This document shows positions 1 through 9,372 of a stretch of 64,000 nt of DNA, one piece after another (the stretch's first letter is position 1; the number at the start of each line of letters is the position of its first letter). Where the stretch lies: assembly GCA_004297165.1 (NCBI GenBank), contig SCUJ01000006.1:1-64000 (forward strand), given 5' to 3'. Made by a program: the position numbers and the translations under genes. The notes under the pieces were generated by a model, which had not been told where the DNA came from, did not search any database, and saw only the letters and a program-made list of their open reading frames with translations. The stretch is from Gammaproteobacteria bacterium (GTDB taxonomy: Bacteria > Pseudomonadota > Gammaproteobacteria > Eutrophobiales > Eutrophobiaceae).

Positions 1-2
1 AG

Positions 3-3000
3 ATGGAAATCCTGGGGCAGATCCGAACCGGGAAGGAAGGGCGGAATAAAAGGGTTGCGATTCAGGATTTGGATGCGGCTATATTACGGTTATCGCGCCC
101 GATGAACCGTTTTAAACGTATGATTAAACGGCGTTTAAATTTAAATACAGAAACTTGCAGTAATGTACATGATGTAATTACGGACTTGATTGCCCTCAAG
201 GCAGGGCAAAACACAATTAATACATCAGAAGAAATCCCTGTCGAAGTTGCAAACCGCAATTACTCAAACATCATCCCGTTAACTGGCGAACAAATACTCC
301 TCGCCACTGCGAAGAATGTCCCAACAGATGCCGCCAAGCCAGAAGATAATTTGTATTCTCCTCTGATTTCAATAGTTTTACCGACCTACAATTCGTCTGA
401 AGTATATCTGAAAGGCGCTATCGAATCGGTTCTGAGTCAAAGTTATGGAAAATTGCAATTATGCATTATTGACGATGGCTCTCCAGATAAATCATGCCGG
501 GTACATATACAGAACTTTGCCGATAAGGATCACAGAATAAAGGTTAAGTATCTGTCTAAGAATGTCGGGATTGGGGCGGCCTCTCAAGTCGGGGCAGAAA
601 TGGCTGATGGAGAATTCATTGGTTTCGTGGACCATGACGATATTCTTGCCCCGTCAGCGTTGTCGCATTTCGTGAACAAACTACGCGAAGATCCCGGCAT
701 AGACATGCTGTATTCCGATCATGCCATGATTAACGAAGAGGGCCGCCTGACATCGGCTGCATTGAAACCAGGGTTTGCCCCTGAATTTCTTCTGTCAACC
801 AACTATATCGTCCATTTCAAACTGGTTCGAAAAAGTATCTTTAACACTGTAGGCGGGTTTGAAGGCACCTTTTATGCATCACAGGATTATGGTCTAACCT
901 TGAAACTGCTTGATGCTGGCGCTCGCATCGTACATGTGCCGGGTCTGTTATATTTCTGGCGATTGCATCCTGGGTCAGTCGCAAGTGGATCATCTGCCAA
1001 GCCGGGTGTTTTGCATGCCTGTATTAAAACTGTAGATAGTTATCTGCAGAAAAATAACATTCCTGCAAAAACGATATGCCCTGATGAATTTAAAAATATG
1101 GATGTAGGCATATACAAGCTGGAATTTCAGCAACCATTACCAAGCGTATCAATCGTAATTCCGGTAAAGCAGGAATCGCCAGAATTAATAGCCTTGCTCG
1201 TTGATATTGAAAATGATCAAGGGATATCTCTGACAAACGTACATGTTGTAGGACTTGGTGTTAATTTAAAGATTAAGCAAAGGGGGCTCAATACATTACG
1301 ATCTGATAGCCAGGAAGAATTTGATCGATTGATGTTGAGCATACATTCAGATGTGATTGTGTTTATAAGTCCTGAATCAAAACTCATTGACAGTGACTGG
1401 CTTCGAGAAATAGTAGGATATTTTAATGTTTCCAACGAAATAGGAGCGGTAGGCGGAAAGATCGTCGATCCGAATGATAAGGTTATTGGTGGCGGTGTGT
1501 TATTTCTATCGGGACTACCGACGATAGGAGCGGGATTATATGCATCGGACACATGTTACTGGTCATATGGAAAATTAGTCACGAATGTCGAGGCGGTCTC
1601 CAGTGACTTTATGGCGGTACGGAAGAAACATTACAAAGTAGCCGGAGGCTTTAAGGTTTATGGTAATGAATTGCCGATTGGAGTTTGTATTGGTATATGT
1701 CTTCGTAAGGCAGGACTCAGGGTTGTATATAATCCTTGGGCAAAGATAGCGTCAACCAAGATAATTCGCCATCGCAAGTTGCGAGCGCTGGATGAACTGG
1801 AACTTACACGCTATCCGGACAGATATTACAATAAATATTTCGATGCGAAATATCCATACAGGATCAAACATACACAACCGCTCCGTATCAATTTCGCGCT
1901 TCCACCATCCCCCAAGATATCGGGTGGGCCACTTGCTATTCTCGAATATGCCAACCGACTTGCCGCGCGCGGTCACACAGTAACTATCACTACCTATCCA
2001 GATTCGCACTGGGAGGGCGAAAATCCTTTTCCATGGTTTAAGTTTTCTGGAAAAATTCTCTTCAAACAAGATCGCAATTCTGACTCCACCTTTCAGAGAG
2101 GGCAATTGCTCGCTAATTTCAGTAGCATGCCTCACAAGACCCCATTTGAATTTATGTTCATCGAAGGTTCCATCTGGTCTGGATTGATTGAGGCAATGCC
2201 AGATTGTGATATCAACATTGCAACCTATTGGTCGACTGCGTTTCCCGTATATTTCAGTCATAAGGGGAAACCAGTTTATTTTATGCAGCATTACGAAGAA
2301 ATATTTTACACAATGCAGCATGATTACATGATGCATAAACAGATGGCGCGTACATCATATGCGCTCCCGATTTACAAGATCGCAAATTCATCTTGGTTAC
2401 AAAAGTTGATTAAAGAGAAATATGAACAACTAATTCCATTTTCTAATAATGGTATTGAGTTATCGGATTTCACGCCGATGCCAAAGCTTAGTTCATCCGA
2501 CCATGTAATACGGGTGGTCACTTATTCAAGACCTGAAGATTGGAAAGGATTCTCTGACGCCGTTGGTGCGATGCAGAAAGTTTTTGATAAATTCGGTGAC
2601 AAGGTGCAATGGCATGTCTTTGGTTACAAGCATGAAACCATCTCGGAATCAAATAAATATGCCACGTATCATTATCACCCTCGTTTATCTTTTATCCAAT
2701 TAGCAGAATTGTACGCAACCTCGGACATCTCATTATGCCCCTCATGGTATGAGAGTTTCCCCTTGCCTCCGCTTGAGTCAATGGCAAGCGGCACAGCTGT
2801 TGTTACGACGAAATATGGCACGGAGGATTATGCCTTCGATGACTATAATGCGCTTGTGGTTGAATCAAGAGATATAGATAAAATGGCGGACGCCATAGTC
2901 AGATTAATACAAGACAAAAATCTTCGAAATCGTCTTGCGGTTGAAGGAAGGAGAACTGCTGAATTATTTAATTGGGATCGTGCGGTGGAAGAACGCGAGA

Positions 3001-3521
3001 GGTTAATCTATCAGATTCATTATGGTGAGATTGATTACGATGTATTACATTCCGCCCGATCAGGATTGTACGATGCTAATGGAGTCTGTTTTGAGAGTGC
3101 AAATTTCAAGAACCTTCCAGACAGGGGCCTGTTTACGCAAGACGGCATGGTATTTCTCCTGTATCAAGGGTCAAAACATCACATTACTGAAGGGTACTTA
3201 ACTAGAAAGATTGAAAACATAGGTACAAGCTGGATCACTCTTACACCGCTGGATGCCATGAGAATTCCCTGGGGCGCCGCGTTAACGAACGAATCTGACA
3301 TCCCCGCCTTTCCACTCCCGGAAAAGGGGTTGTTTGTCGACGATGGGAAGGTATATCTTTTATATCAAGGTGCAAAACACCACGTCACTGAAGAATATAT
3401 AACCAAAATGATAGACGACGCGGGGGTAAAGTGGATTACGCTTAGCCCACAGGAGATGGCCAGGGTTCCGAGAGAGGCAGCTCTCATGTCAGAATCAGAT
3501 ATTCCTTGGGATTATTCATGA
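3..3521 (+). CDS. Multidomain glycosyltransferase (GT2 + GT2-like + GT4) with C-terminal tandem repeat
   Basis: A very large cytoplasmic glycosyltransferase for surface-glycan assembly. A GT2 (GT-A) domain spans about residues 119-345, with the SIVLPTYN opening, the IIDDGSP strand and a DHDD metal-binding motif. A second, degenerate GT2-like segment lies at about 380-620. A GT4 (GT-B) domain at about 640-1000 ends in the E-x7-E motif ESFPLPPLE. The last 130 or so residues are two copies of a roughly 65-residue repeat, each with GLF..DG, LLYQG.KHH and WITL..; I do not recognise it. The ATG at base 3 is the first possible start, but only two bases precede it, so the true start may be upstream. 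The stop overlaps the next start (ATGA). The gene is visibly A+T-rich compared with the secretion genes further on. Sugar specificity cannot be read from the sequence. Confidence 0.88.
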   Translation: MEILGQIRTGKEGRNKRVAIQDLDAAILRLSRPMNRFKRMIKRRLNLNTETCSNVHDVITDLIALKAGQNTINTSEEIPVEVANRNYSNIIPLTGEQILLATAKNVPTDAAKPEDNLYSPLISIVLPTYNSSEVYLKGAIESVLSQSYGKLQLCIIDDGSPDKSCRVHIQNFADKDHRIKVKYLSKNVGIGAASQVGAEMADGEFIGFVDHDDILAPSALSHFVNKLREDPGIDMLYSDHAMINEEGRLTSAALKPGFAPEFLLSTNYIVHFKLVRKSIFNTVGGFEGTFYASQDYGLTLKLLDAGARIVHVPGLLYFWRLHPGSVASGSSAKPGVLHACIKTVDSYLQKNNIPAKTICPDEFKNMDVGIYKLEFQQPLPSVSIVIPVKQESPELIALLVDIENDQGISLTNVHVVGLGVNLKIKQRGLNTLRSDSQEEFDRLMLSIHSDVIVFISPESKLIDSDWLREIVGYFNVSNEIGAVGGKIVDPNDKVIGGGVLFLSGLPTIGAGLYASDTCYWSYGKLVTNVEAVSSDFMAVRKKHYKVAGGFKVYGNELPIGVCIGICLRKAGLRVVYNPWAKIASTKIIRHRKLRALDELELTRYPDRYYNKYFDAKYPYRIKHTQPLRINFALPPSPKISGGPLAILEYANRLAARGHTVTITTYPDSHWEGENPFPWFKFSGKILFKQDRNSDSTFQRGQLLANFSSMPHKTPFEFMFIEGSIWSGLIEAMPDCDINIATYWSTAFPVYFSHKGKPVYFMQHYEEIFYTMQHDYMMHKQMARTSYALPIYKIANSSWLQKLIKEKYEQLIPFSNNGIELSDFTPMPKLSSSDHVIRVVTYSRPEDWKGFSDAVGAMQKVFDKFGDKVQWHVFGYKHETISESNKYATYHYHPRLSFIQLAELYATSDISLCPSWYESFPLPPLESMASGTAVVTTKYGTEDYAFDDYNALVVESRDIDKMADAIVRLIQDKNLRNRLAVEGRRTAELFNWDRAVEERERLIYQIHYGEIDYDVLHSARSGLYDANGVCFESANFKNLPDRGLFTQDGMVFLLYQGSKHHITEGYLTRKIENIGTSWITLTPLDAMRIPWGAALTNESDIPAFPLPEKGLFVDDGKVYLLYQGAKHHVTEEYITKMIDDAGVKWITLSPQEMARVPREAALMSESDIPWDYS
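3071..3518 (+). repeat. Tandem C-terminal repeat (2 copies) within the glycosyltransferase
   Basis: Two direct protein repeats of about 65 residues. Copy 1 starts near 3121 and copy 2 near 3321. Shared key residues are GLF, DG, LLYQG, KHH(I/V)TE, WITL(T/S)P and ES(D)IP. They diverge in DNA sequence, so the duplication is old. The function is unknown; a glycan-binding or anchoring module is one possibility. Confidence 0.7.
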
Positions 3522-4816
3522 ATTACATAGATACACTCATTCTGGGGGGTGGTATCGCCGGCCTGTCCTTAGCGTCATTTCTCGATAAACCCTGTGTTGT
3601 GCTGGAGAAGGAGCCTACATTCGGTGGATTATCACGTAGCTTTAACATGAATGGCGTTTGTTACGATATCGGACCTCATATAATCTTCTCCAAGAATAAG
3701 GAGGTATTGGATCTCCACACTTCTCTGGTACAAACAAACCGAATCAAGAGATCGAATCAGATCTTTTACAAAGGACGTTACGTAAAATACCCTTTTGAAA
3801 ACGATCTCTACGCGCTAGACAAGGAAGATCGTGAATACTGCTTAAAAGAATTTCTCCACAATCCTTATGAAACGTACGATGCTCAGAATATGTTGCAGTT
3901 TTTTCTGAAAACCTTCGGTGAGGGAATCACTCGAACGTACCTTCAGCCATACAATGAGAAAATATGGAAATATGATCCATCGTGTATGGATACACAAATG
4001 GTGGAACGAATTCCGAAACCGCCGCGAGAGGATGTCATAAAGTCAGCAGAGGGTATATCCACCGAAGGGTATACTCATCAACTATATTTCCATTATCCGA
4101 AACAGGCAGGTTTCCAAGCCCTAGTTGATGCGTATGCTGCAAAAGCTATTTCTCGATCGCATCGATTGAAGGCTAATGCGGGTGTAAGCAAAATTACAAG
4201 CAAAGATGGAAAGTGGTTAGTTGAATCCAATGTTGGAACTTATACAGTACGGCGCCTGATCAACACAATGCCGATCCACGAGTTAAGTCAACTCATGGTT
4301 ATGCCTGATCATGTAACCACAAGCCTTCTTCAATTGAAGTATAACTCCATCTATATCGTCAACGTACAAGTCAAGCGTGACTCGATCGGGGATCATTTCG
4401 CTATCTATCTTCCGGAAAAGGACATCATCTTCCACCGTTTATCAAAATTAAATTTCCTTGGGGATGCCTATTGTCAAACTAATGGTGGCAGTACCCTCAT
4501 GGCAGAAGTAACTTTCAGGCCAGGCAGCTACCTGGCTGGAATCGGCGAGAAGGAGATCTCGCGTCGTGTTCTGGAAGACTTGGAGACAATCGGTTTCATA
4601 TCCGGAGTCGACGTAACTGATGTGCAGGTGCGTCATGAGAAGTATGCTTATGTGATCTACGATCTAAAGCATCGTATGAACACAGACACGATATTAAGCT
4701 TTCTTCGCGCGCAAGGAATCTATTCGGTAGGCCGCTTCGCAGAATTTGAATACCTTAACACCGATGGTGTAGTCGAGAGGACGCTACGGCTTGCGGCGCA
4801 ACTAAATCAAGAATGA
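3518..4816 (+). CDS. FAD-dependent UDP-galactopyranose mutase-like/amine oxidase-fold protein
   Basis: A flavoprotein of about 432 aa. The N-terminus has the Rossmann FAD-binding motif LILGGGIAGLS, followed by an acidic residue after beta-2 (VLEKEPTFGGLSRSF), as in UDP-galactopyranose mutases and the protoporphyrinogen oxidase/amine oxidase family. It is somewhat longer than typical bacterial UGM, so the substrate is uncertain. The ATG at 3518 is preferred because it makes an ATGA overlap with the upstream stop; an in-frame TTG at 3506 is less likely. It sits between a glycosyltransferase and a sugar epimerase, which suggests a role in making or rearranging a sugar nucleotide for the local glycan. 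Confidence 0.75.
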   Translation: MNYIDTLILGGGIAGLSLASFLDKPCVVLEKEPTFGGLSRSFNMNGVCYDIGPHIIFSKNKEVLDLHTSLVQTNRIKRSNQIFYKGRYVKYPFENDLYALDKEDREYCLKEFLHNPYETYDAQNMLQFFLKTFGEGITRTYLQPYNEKIWKYDPSCMDTQMVERIPKPPREDVIKSAEGISTEGYTHQLYFHYPKQAGFQALVDAYAAKAISRSHRLKANAGVSKITSKDGKWLVESNVGTYTVRRLINTMPIHELSQLMVMPDHVTTSLLQLKYNSIYIVNVQVKRDSIGDHFAIYLPEKDIIFHRLSKLNFLGDAYCQTNGGSTLMAEVTFRPGSYLAGIGEKEISRRVLEDLETIGFISGVDVTDVQVRHEKYAYVIYDLKHRMNTDTILSFLRAQGIYSVGRFAEFEYLNTDGVVERTLRLAAQLNQE

Positions 4817-4828
4817 TGTGAGAATATA

Positions 4829-5794
4829 ATGGCAATTCTGATAACAGGCGTGGCCGGATTTGTCGGCTGTAATCTCGCCGTTGAATTTATACGTAGCGGA
4901 AATACGGTATTTGGGGTAGACAATCTATGCCGTGGGCGACAAGAGAATTTAGTCTCATTGGAAACCCATGTGCGATTTGGTTTTGCGAAGGTTGACATGT
5001 CTGATCTTGCTTCATATCGATCCGCACTTTCTGCTTTGCAGACCCGTGAACAGATAACGGAAATATGGCACTTGGCCGCAAACTCAGATATCCCGGCCGG
5101 AATCGACGATCCATATATAGATTTGCGGGACACTTTCATGACCACATTTAATACCTTGGTTCTGATGAAAGAGTTTGGGATCGACGTGATTTCTTTCGCG
5201 TCGAGCTCAGCAATATATGGGGACCTTGGCGATCGACTTTTAACGGAGGATATTGGTCCACTATTGCCCATCTCGAATTATGGAGCGATGAAATTGGCGT
5301 CGGAGGCCGCAATCAGCGCTGCCGCAGAATGCTTTCTTAAAAGGGCATATATCTTTCGGTTTCCAAATGTAATCGGAGCGCCTGCTACACATGGAGTTGT
5401 GCTGGATTTCGTGCGCAAACTTAAAGGAACGCCCGTGAAATTGATCGTGCTTGGTGACGGAACGCAGCAGAAGAGTTATCTTCATGTTGAAGAACTGATT
5501 GAGGCTATGTTCTTCATCCATGAGCGCGTACAGGAAAGGGTTGCTATATATAACATAGGCGCCGGCGATGAGGGAGTGACAGTGAGATTCATCGCCGAAG
5601 AGACAGTGCGAGTGGCATCCCCGGGGGCAACAATCGAGTACGGTAATGGAAACAAGGGATGGGTTGGCGATGTGCCACGCTTTAACTATTCGATTGATAA
5701 ACTCAGGGCGCTTGGCTTCAAGCCAAGAATGGGATCTGCTGAAGCCATAAAAAAAGCGATTAACCAGATAGTAGCCCAAGAGCTTAGCCAGTGA
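4829..5794 (+). CDS. NAD-dependent epimerase/dehydratase (extended SDR)
   Basis: A 321-aa extended short-chain dehydrogenase/reductase acting on a sugar nucleotide. The NAD-binding glycine motif GVAGFVG is at the N-terminus. The catalytic serine region reads FASSSAIYGD and the Tyr-x3-Lys is YGAMK. It lacks the TDE motif of 4,6-dehydratases, so an epimerase or reductase is more likely. It starts 12 bases after the preceding stop and its own stop overlaps the GTG start of the heptose trifunctional gene (GTGA). This tight coupling suggests it may act on the heptose nucleotide, but that is inference. Confidence 0.8.
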   Translation: MAILITGVAGFVGCNLAVEFIRSGNTVFGVDNLCRGRQENLVSLETHVRFGFAKVDMSDLASYRSALSALQTREQITEIWHLAANSDIPAGIDDPYIDLRDTFMTTFNTLVLMKEFGIDVISFASSSAIYGDLGDRLLTEDIGPLLPISNYGAMKLASEAAISAAAECFLKRAYIFRFPNVIGAPATHGVVLDFVRKLKGTPVKLIVLGDGTQQKSYLHVEELIEAMFFIHERVQERVAIYNIGAGDEGVTVRFIAEETVRVASPGATIEYGNGNKGWVGDVPRFNYSIDKLRALGFKPRMGSAEAIKKAINQIVAQELSQ

Positions 5795-7719
5795 GACAGG
5801 CTGTTATTCTGGCGGGCGGGAAAGGGACCCGGCTGCAAAACCGACTCGGGGATCTTCCAAAGCCATTGATTGATGTATGTGGCAAGCCGCTACTTGAGCG
5901 GCAGATATTGCTACTCAAGAGCTACGGGTTCGACCAGGTTCTTATCCTTGTTAGTTACCGCGCCGATTACATAAAGGATTATTGTCGCAGTAGAAGCAAT
6001 TGGGATATTGATGTGCAATGTCTCGACGATGGCGAGCCACGGGGCACTGCTGGCGCCATACTGAGTGTCTTCAACCAGTTGGCAGTTGAGTTCCTTGTCA
6101 TGTACGGGGATACGATGCTGCAGGTGGACCTTGCGCGTTTTGTGCGTTTTCACACACAGGGAATGGATGCGGCAGCCACCTTGCTCCTGCATCCGAATGA
6201 CCATCCGCAGGATTCGGACCTGGTCGAAGTCGACGAAAGTGGGAAAATTATTGCCTTTCATCCTTATCCACACCCTGACGGTTATTATCTGCCTAACCTT
6301 GTCAATGCTGCGCTTTACTGTATGCGACGCGATGCGCTGGAACCGTGGCGTTCAAGGACAGGCATGTTGGATTTTGGCAAGAATATATTTCCTGAGATGC
6401 TTGAACTAGGGTTGCTATTACGCGGATACAACAGCCCGGAATACATCAAGGATGTCGGTACTCCGGAGCGGATCGATAAAGTATGTGTTGATCTCGTATC
6501 GGGACGGGTAGACATGGCCAGACTTGACCATGAGCAGATGGCGGTATTCCTCGATCGGGATGGAACCATTAATAAGGAAGTGAGGCATCTCAATTCGCCT
6601 GAACAATTTGAAATACTGCCAGGGGTGGGTGATGCCATCCGCAGACTGAATCATGCCAATTACAGGGTTTGTATTGTAACGAATCAGCCAGTGATTGCGC
6701 GCGGTGAATGTTCAGTCGAAACATTACGTCAAATACATAACAAAATGGAAACCTTACTGGGACATGAGGGAGCCTATGTGGACCGGATTATTTATTGCCC
6801 ACATCACCCGGATCGTGGGTTTGAAGGCGAAATATCGGATCTGAAGTGTGAATGTTGTTGCCGCAAACCGGGAACAGGCATGATTGATTCAGTGGTGGCA
6901 GAATTTAATATAGCTCGTTCAAGTTCATGGTTGGTTGGAGACTCCAGTTCCGATATTCTCGCCGCAAAGAGAGCCGGTTTGCATTCCATTCTGGTCGAAA
7001 CAGGATATGCGGGACTCGATGAAAAATATTTGGTGACGCCGGATTACAACTTTGCAGATCTTCCTCGGGCGGTAAACTTCATCATCGAGGGCCATCCCCG
7101 TCTGATGGAATCGCTGGAACCACTGGCCGCCAACCTCAAGGCTGGTGAGATGGTATTTATAGGTGGGCAGTCACGCAGTGGGAAAAGCATGATAGCCAGC
7201 GCGTTACGCGATTTATTACGCAGCCAGGGCATAAACAGCGTAGTGCTATCTACTGATCGTTGGTTGCGCGGCGAATCAAAGAGAAGTGATGGAGTGCTCG
7301 GTCGTCACGATGATGATCATTTACGTGACGCCATCGCAAAGATAGATACGCGAAACGGAACATTATCGTTAAATATAAATGCGTATCGTAAACTTAAGCG
7401 AGAACAGATAGTGGATGCGGAGCATCTCCGGATTGAATCTGATGATGTTGTGATTGTGGAAGGCGTAATCGCGTTATATGTTTCTGGAGCGGCATCCAGA
7501 CCGCACAGGTTTTATGTGTCTATAGATGAGGAGGAAAGGCGCCAACGGGTCTTGCGAGAATACCTGCTTAGAGGATGGAGCGAGACGGAAGCAACCGCAA
7601 TCTATGAGAATCGCTTAATCGATGAAGTGCCATGGGTAAACGCGAGCGCTTCTTCAGCGGTGAATTTAAGCGTTGTTGATCATAAAGTAATTATTGAGCG
7701 CAATCATGATTATAAGTAG
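5791..7719 (+). CDS. Trifunctional heptose protein: HddC-like nucleotidyltransferase + GmhB-like HAD phosphatase + P-loop kinase-like domain
   Basis: A 642-aa fusion. Residues 1-235 form a sugar-phosphate nucleotidyltransferase (ILAGGKGTRL near the N-terminus, later VMYGDTM). Residues about 250-405 form a HAD phosphatase of the GmhB type (FLDRDGTIN, then TNQP, a cysteine cluster CECCC that could bind zinc as in GmhB, and GDSSSD). Residues about 446-642 form a P-loop domain (Walker A GGQSRSGKS at 458-466) resembling uridine kinase/AAA-type small-molecule kinases. With the following hddA and gmhA it covers the known GDP-D-glycero-alpha-D-manno-heptose route: isomerase, 7-kinase, 1,7-bisphosphate phosphatase and guanylyltransferase. 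The start is GTG, overlapping the previous stop. The role of the third domain is unknown; a second sugar kinase is possible. Confidence 0.87.
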   Translation: MRQAVILAGGKGTRLQNRLGDLPKPLIDVCGKPLLERQILLLKSYGFDQVLILVSYRADYIKDYCRSRSNWDIDVQCLDDGEPRGTAGAILSVFNQLAVEFLVMYGDTMLQVDLARFVRFHTQGMDAAATLLLHPNDHPQDSDLVEVDESGKIIAFHPYPHPDGYYLPNLVNAALYCMRRDALEPWRSRTGMLDFGKNIFPEMLELGLLLRGYNSPEYIKDVGTPERIDKVCVDLVSGRVDMARLDHEQMAVFLDRDGTINKEVRHLNSPEQFEILPGVGDAIRRLNHANYRVCIVTNQPVIARGECSVETLRQIHNKMETLLGHEGAYVDRIIYCPHHPDRGFEGEISDLKCECCCRKPGTGMIDSVVAEFNIARSSSWLVGDSSSDILAAKRAGLHSILVETGYAGLDEKYLVTPDYNFADLPRAVNFIIEGHPRLMESLEPLAANLKAGEMVFIGGQSRSGKSMIASALRDLLRSQGINSVVLSTDRWLRGESKRSDGVLGRHDDDHLRDAIAKIDTRNGTLSLNINAYRKLKREQIVDAEHLRIESDDVVIVEGVIALYVSGAASRPHRFYVSIDEEERRQRVLREYLLRGWSETEATAIYENRLIDEVPWVNASASSAVNLSVVDHKVIIERNHDYK

Positions 7720-8686
7720 AACACCACTAAGAATGAGTTTGGTCGGCGGTGGTAGCGATCTGCCGGCATATTACAGGCGCCAGGTAGGCGCCGTAGTTAG
7801 CACAGCAATTGATAAGTATATTTACGTAAACGTCAACAAGAAATTCGATGATGGCATTCGCATAGGTTATTCAAAGAATGAAGAGGTGGCTTCTGTCGAT
7901 ATGATAGAACACAAACTGGTGCGCGCAACGATAAATTATCTGGGTCTTCATGGAGGCATAGAAATTACTACGATTGCAGATATTCCATCAAAAGGCACGG
8001 GTTTGGGATCTTCAAGTTCTTTTACGGTGGGGTTGCTAAATGCGCTCAGCGCATTCCAGGGCAGGCACATGTCAAGCGAGCGCTTGGGAGCGGATGCCTG
8101 TACGATTGAGATCGAGTTATGTCACGAACCAATCGGCAAGCAGGATCAGTATGCGGCTGCCTATGGCGGTTTCAACTTGATTGAGTTTGAGCCAGACGAG
8201 AGGGTTATAGTTTCACCGATAATCTGTTCCCCCCATACCAGACGCACACTGCAAGAAAACACACTCATTCTTTATACGGGCATCACACGCAGCGCATCCG
8301 CATTGTTAAAAGAACAGACAGAAACTGTCGCTGGTAATGGCGACAAACATCGTACTTTAACCAGCATGGTCAGACTGGCTTATAACCTGCGAGACGAGCT
8401 TCAGTTGAACAATGCCGATTCGGTAGGGGAGATCCTCCATGAGAATTGGATACTAAAGAAAAGCATTACTTCCGGCATAAGTACGCCGGAGATCGACGAC
8501 TGGTATGAAGCAGCGCGCAAGGCTGGCGCGGTGGGGGGGAAAATCCTGGGCGCCGGAGCGGGAGGATTCCTTATGTTGTATGCACCGGTTAATCGGCATG
8601 ATGCCATCAAAGCTGCCTTGCCACATCTGCGACACGTACCCATATCATTTGAACCACTTGGCAGCCGTATAATCTTTTTTAATTGA
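7706..8686 (+). CDS. hddA: D-glycero-alpha-D-manno-heptose-7-phosphate kinase (GHMP family)
   Basis: A GHMP kinase of about 326 aa that phosphorylates C1 of D-sedoheptulose-derived heptose 7-phosphate in the GDP-heptose branch. The N-terminal MIISRTPLRMSLVGGGSDLP is characteristic of HddA. The GHMP ATP-binding loop GTGLGSSSSF and the C-terminal GAGAGGFLM motif are intact. ATG 7706 fits the family start and overlaps the upstream gene by 14 bases; a TTG at 7694 is also in frame. A GHMP-type kinase, rather than the HldE ribokinase type, points to the GDP (S-layer/capsule) route and not to ADP-heptose of the LPS core. Confidence 0.9.
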   Translation: MIISRTPLRMSLVGGGSDLPAYYRRQVGAVVSTAIDKYIYVNVNKKFDDGIRIGYSKNEEVASVDMIEHKLVRATINYLGLHGGIEITTIADIPSKGTGLGSSSSFTVGLLNALSAFQGRHMSSERLGADACTIEIELCHEPIGKQDQYAAAYGGFNLIEFEPDERVIVSPIICSPHTRRTLQENTLILYTGITRSASALLKEQTETVAGNGDKHRTLTSMVRLAYNLRDELQLNNADSVGEILHENWILKKSITSGISTPEIDDWYEAARKAGAVGGKILGAGAGGFLMLYAPVNRHDAIKAALPHLRHVPISFEPLGSRIIFFN

Positions 8687-8714
8687 ACCCACGGAATAAT
8701 ATATGGAGTCACCA

Positions 8715-9281
8715 ATGAATTCAGAGAGAGGAACCGCCAACGCCTATCTGAAAAAGCTCATTGCGCAGTTATCTCTAGTTAATAAAGATGAGATAGATCA
8801 AGCAGTCAAGGTTGTTGCAGATGCCTGGCAGGCGGGAAAGCAAATCATAACATTGGGTAACGGTGGTAGTTCCATGACAGCGCTTCATTTTATTACCGAC
8901 TGGAACAAAAGCGTCTTTATGCACGGCGGCAAGCCATTCCGAGGGCGGACACTGGTGGATAATATGGGATTGTTGATGGCTTATGGAAATGACATTTCCT
9001 TCCAGGATATTTTCATCGAGCAATTGAAAAATATCATGCAATCAGGCGACCTGGTGATCGCCATTTCCGGCAGCGGTAATTCTGAAAATGTAGTACGTGC
9101 GGTACAGTACGCTAATGACAATGGTGGAGTTACATTGGGTTTGTGCGGATACCGTGGCGGTAAATTAAAGGCATTAGCACAACACGTATTGTGGGTGGAT
9201 ATCGACGATATGCAAATAGCCGAGGATGTTCATTCAATTTTCGGACATATGGTGATGCAGCGACTATGCGGGATGTTATAA
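8715..9281 (+). CDS. gmhA: Phosphoheptose isomerase (sedoheptulose-7-phosphate isomerase)
   Basis: A SIS-domain protein of 188 aa that converts sedoheptulose 7-phosphate to D-glycero-D-manno-heptose 7-phosphate, the first step for HddA. Motifs are GNGGSS for phosphate binding, the ISGSGNSENV loop, and the C-terminal EDVHSIFGHMV helix carrying family catalytic residues. ATG 8715 is preferred because GGAG lies 6 bases upstream. An in-frame ATG at 8703 would add four residues. It ends the heptose operon block. Confidence 0.9.
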   Translation: MNSERGTANAYLKKLIAQLSLVNKDEIDQAVKVVADAWQAGKQIITLGNGGSSMTALHFITDWNKSVFMHGGKPFRGRTLVDNMGLLMAYGNDISFQDIFIEQLKNIMQSGDLVIAISGSGNSENVVRAVQYANDNGGVTLGLCGYRGGKLKALAQHVLWVDIDDMQIAEDVHSIFGHMVMQRLCGML

Positions 9282-9326
9282 AATAAACCATAATCGAAGA
9301 AAACCAAATATCAGGAGATCGGCGAT

Positions 9327-9368
9327 ATGGGGATTGCTCTTAACATGATGTTATTAAATGGAGGATAG
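9327..9368 (+). CDS. Possible 13-codon leader peptide upstream of the methyltransferase
   Basis: A short open frame (MGIALNMMLLNGG) with AGGAG 9 bases before its ATG. Its stop is 4 bases before the next gene's ATG, and its last two Gly codons form the GGAGG ribosome-binding site of that gene. This arrangement would couple translation of the two. It is too short for coding statistics and may be chance. Confidence 0.3.
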   Translation: MGIALNMMLLNGG

Positions 9369-9372
9369 TTAG

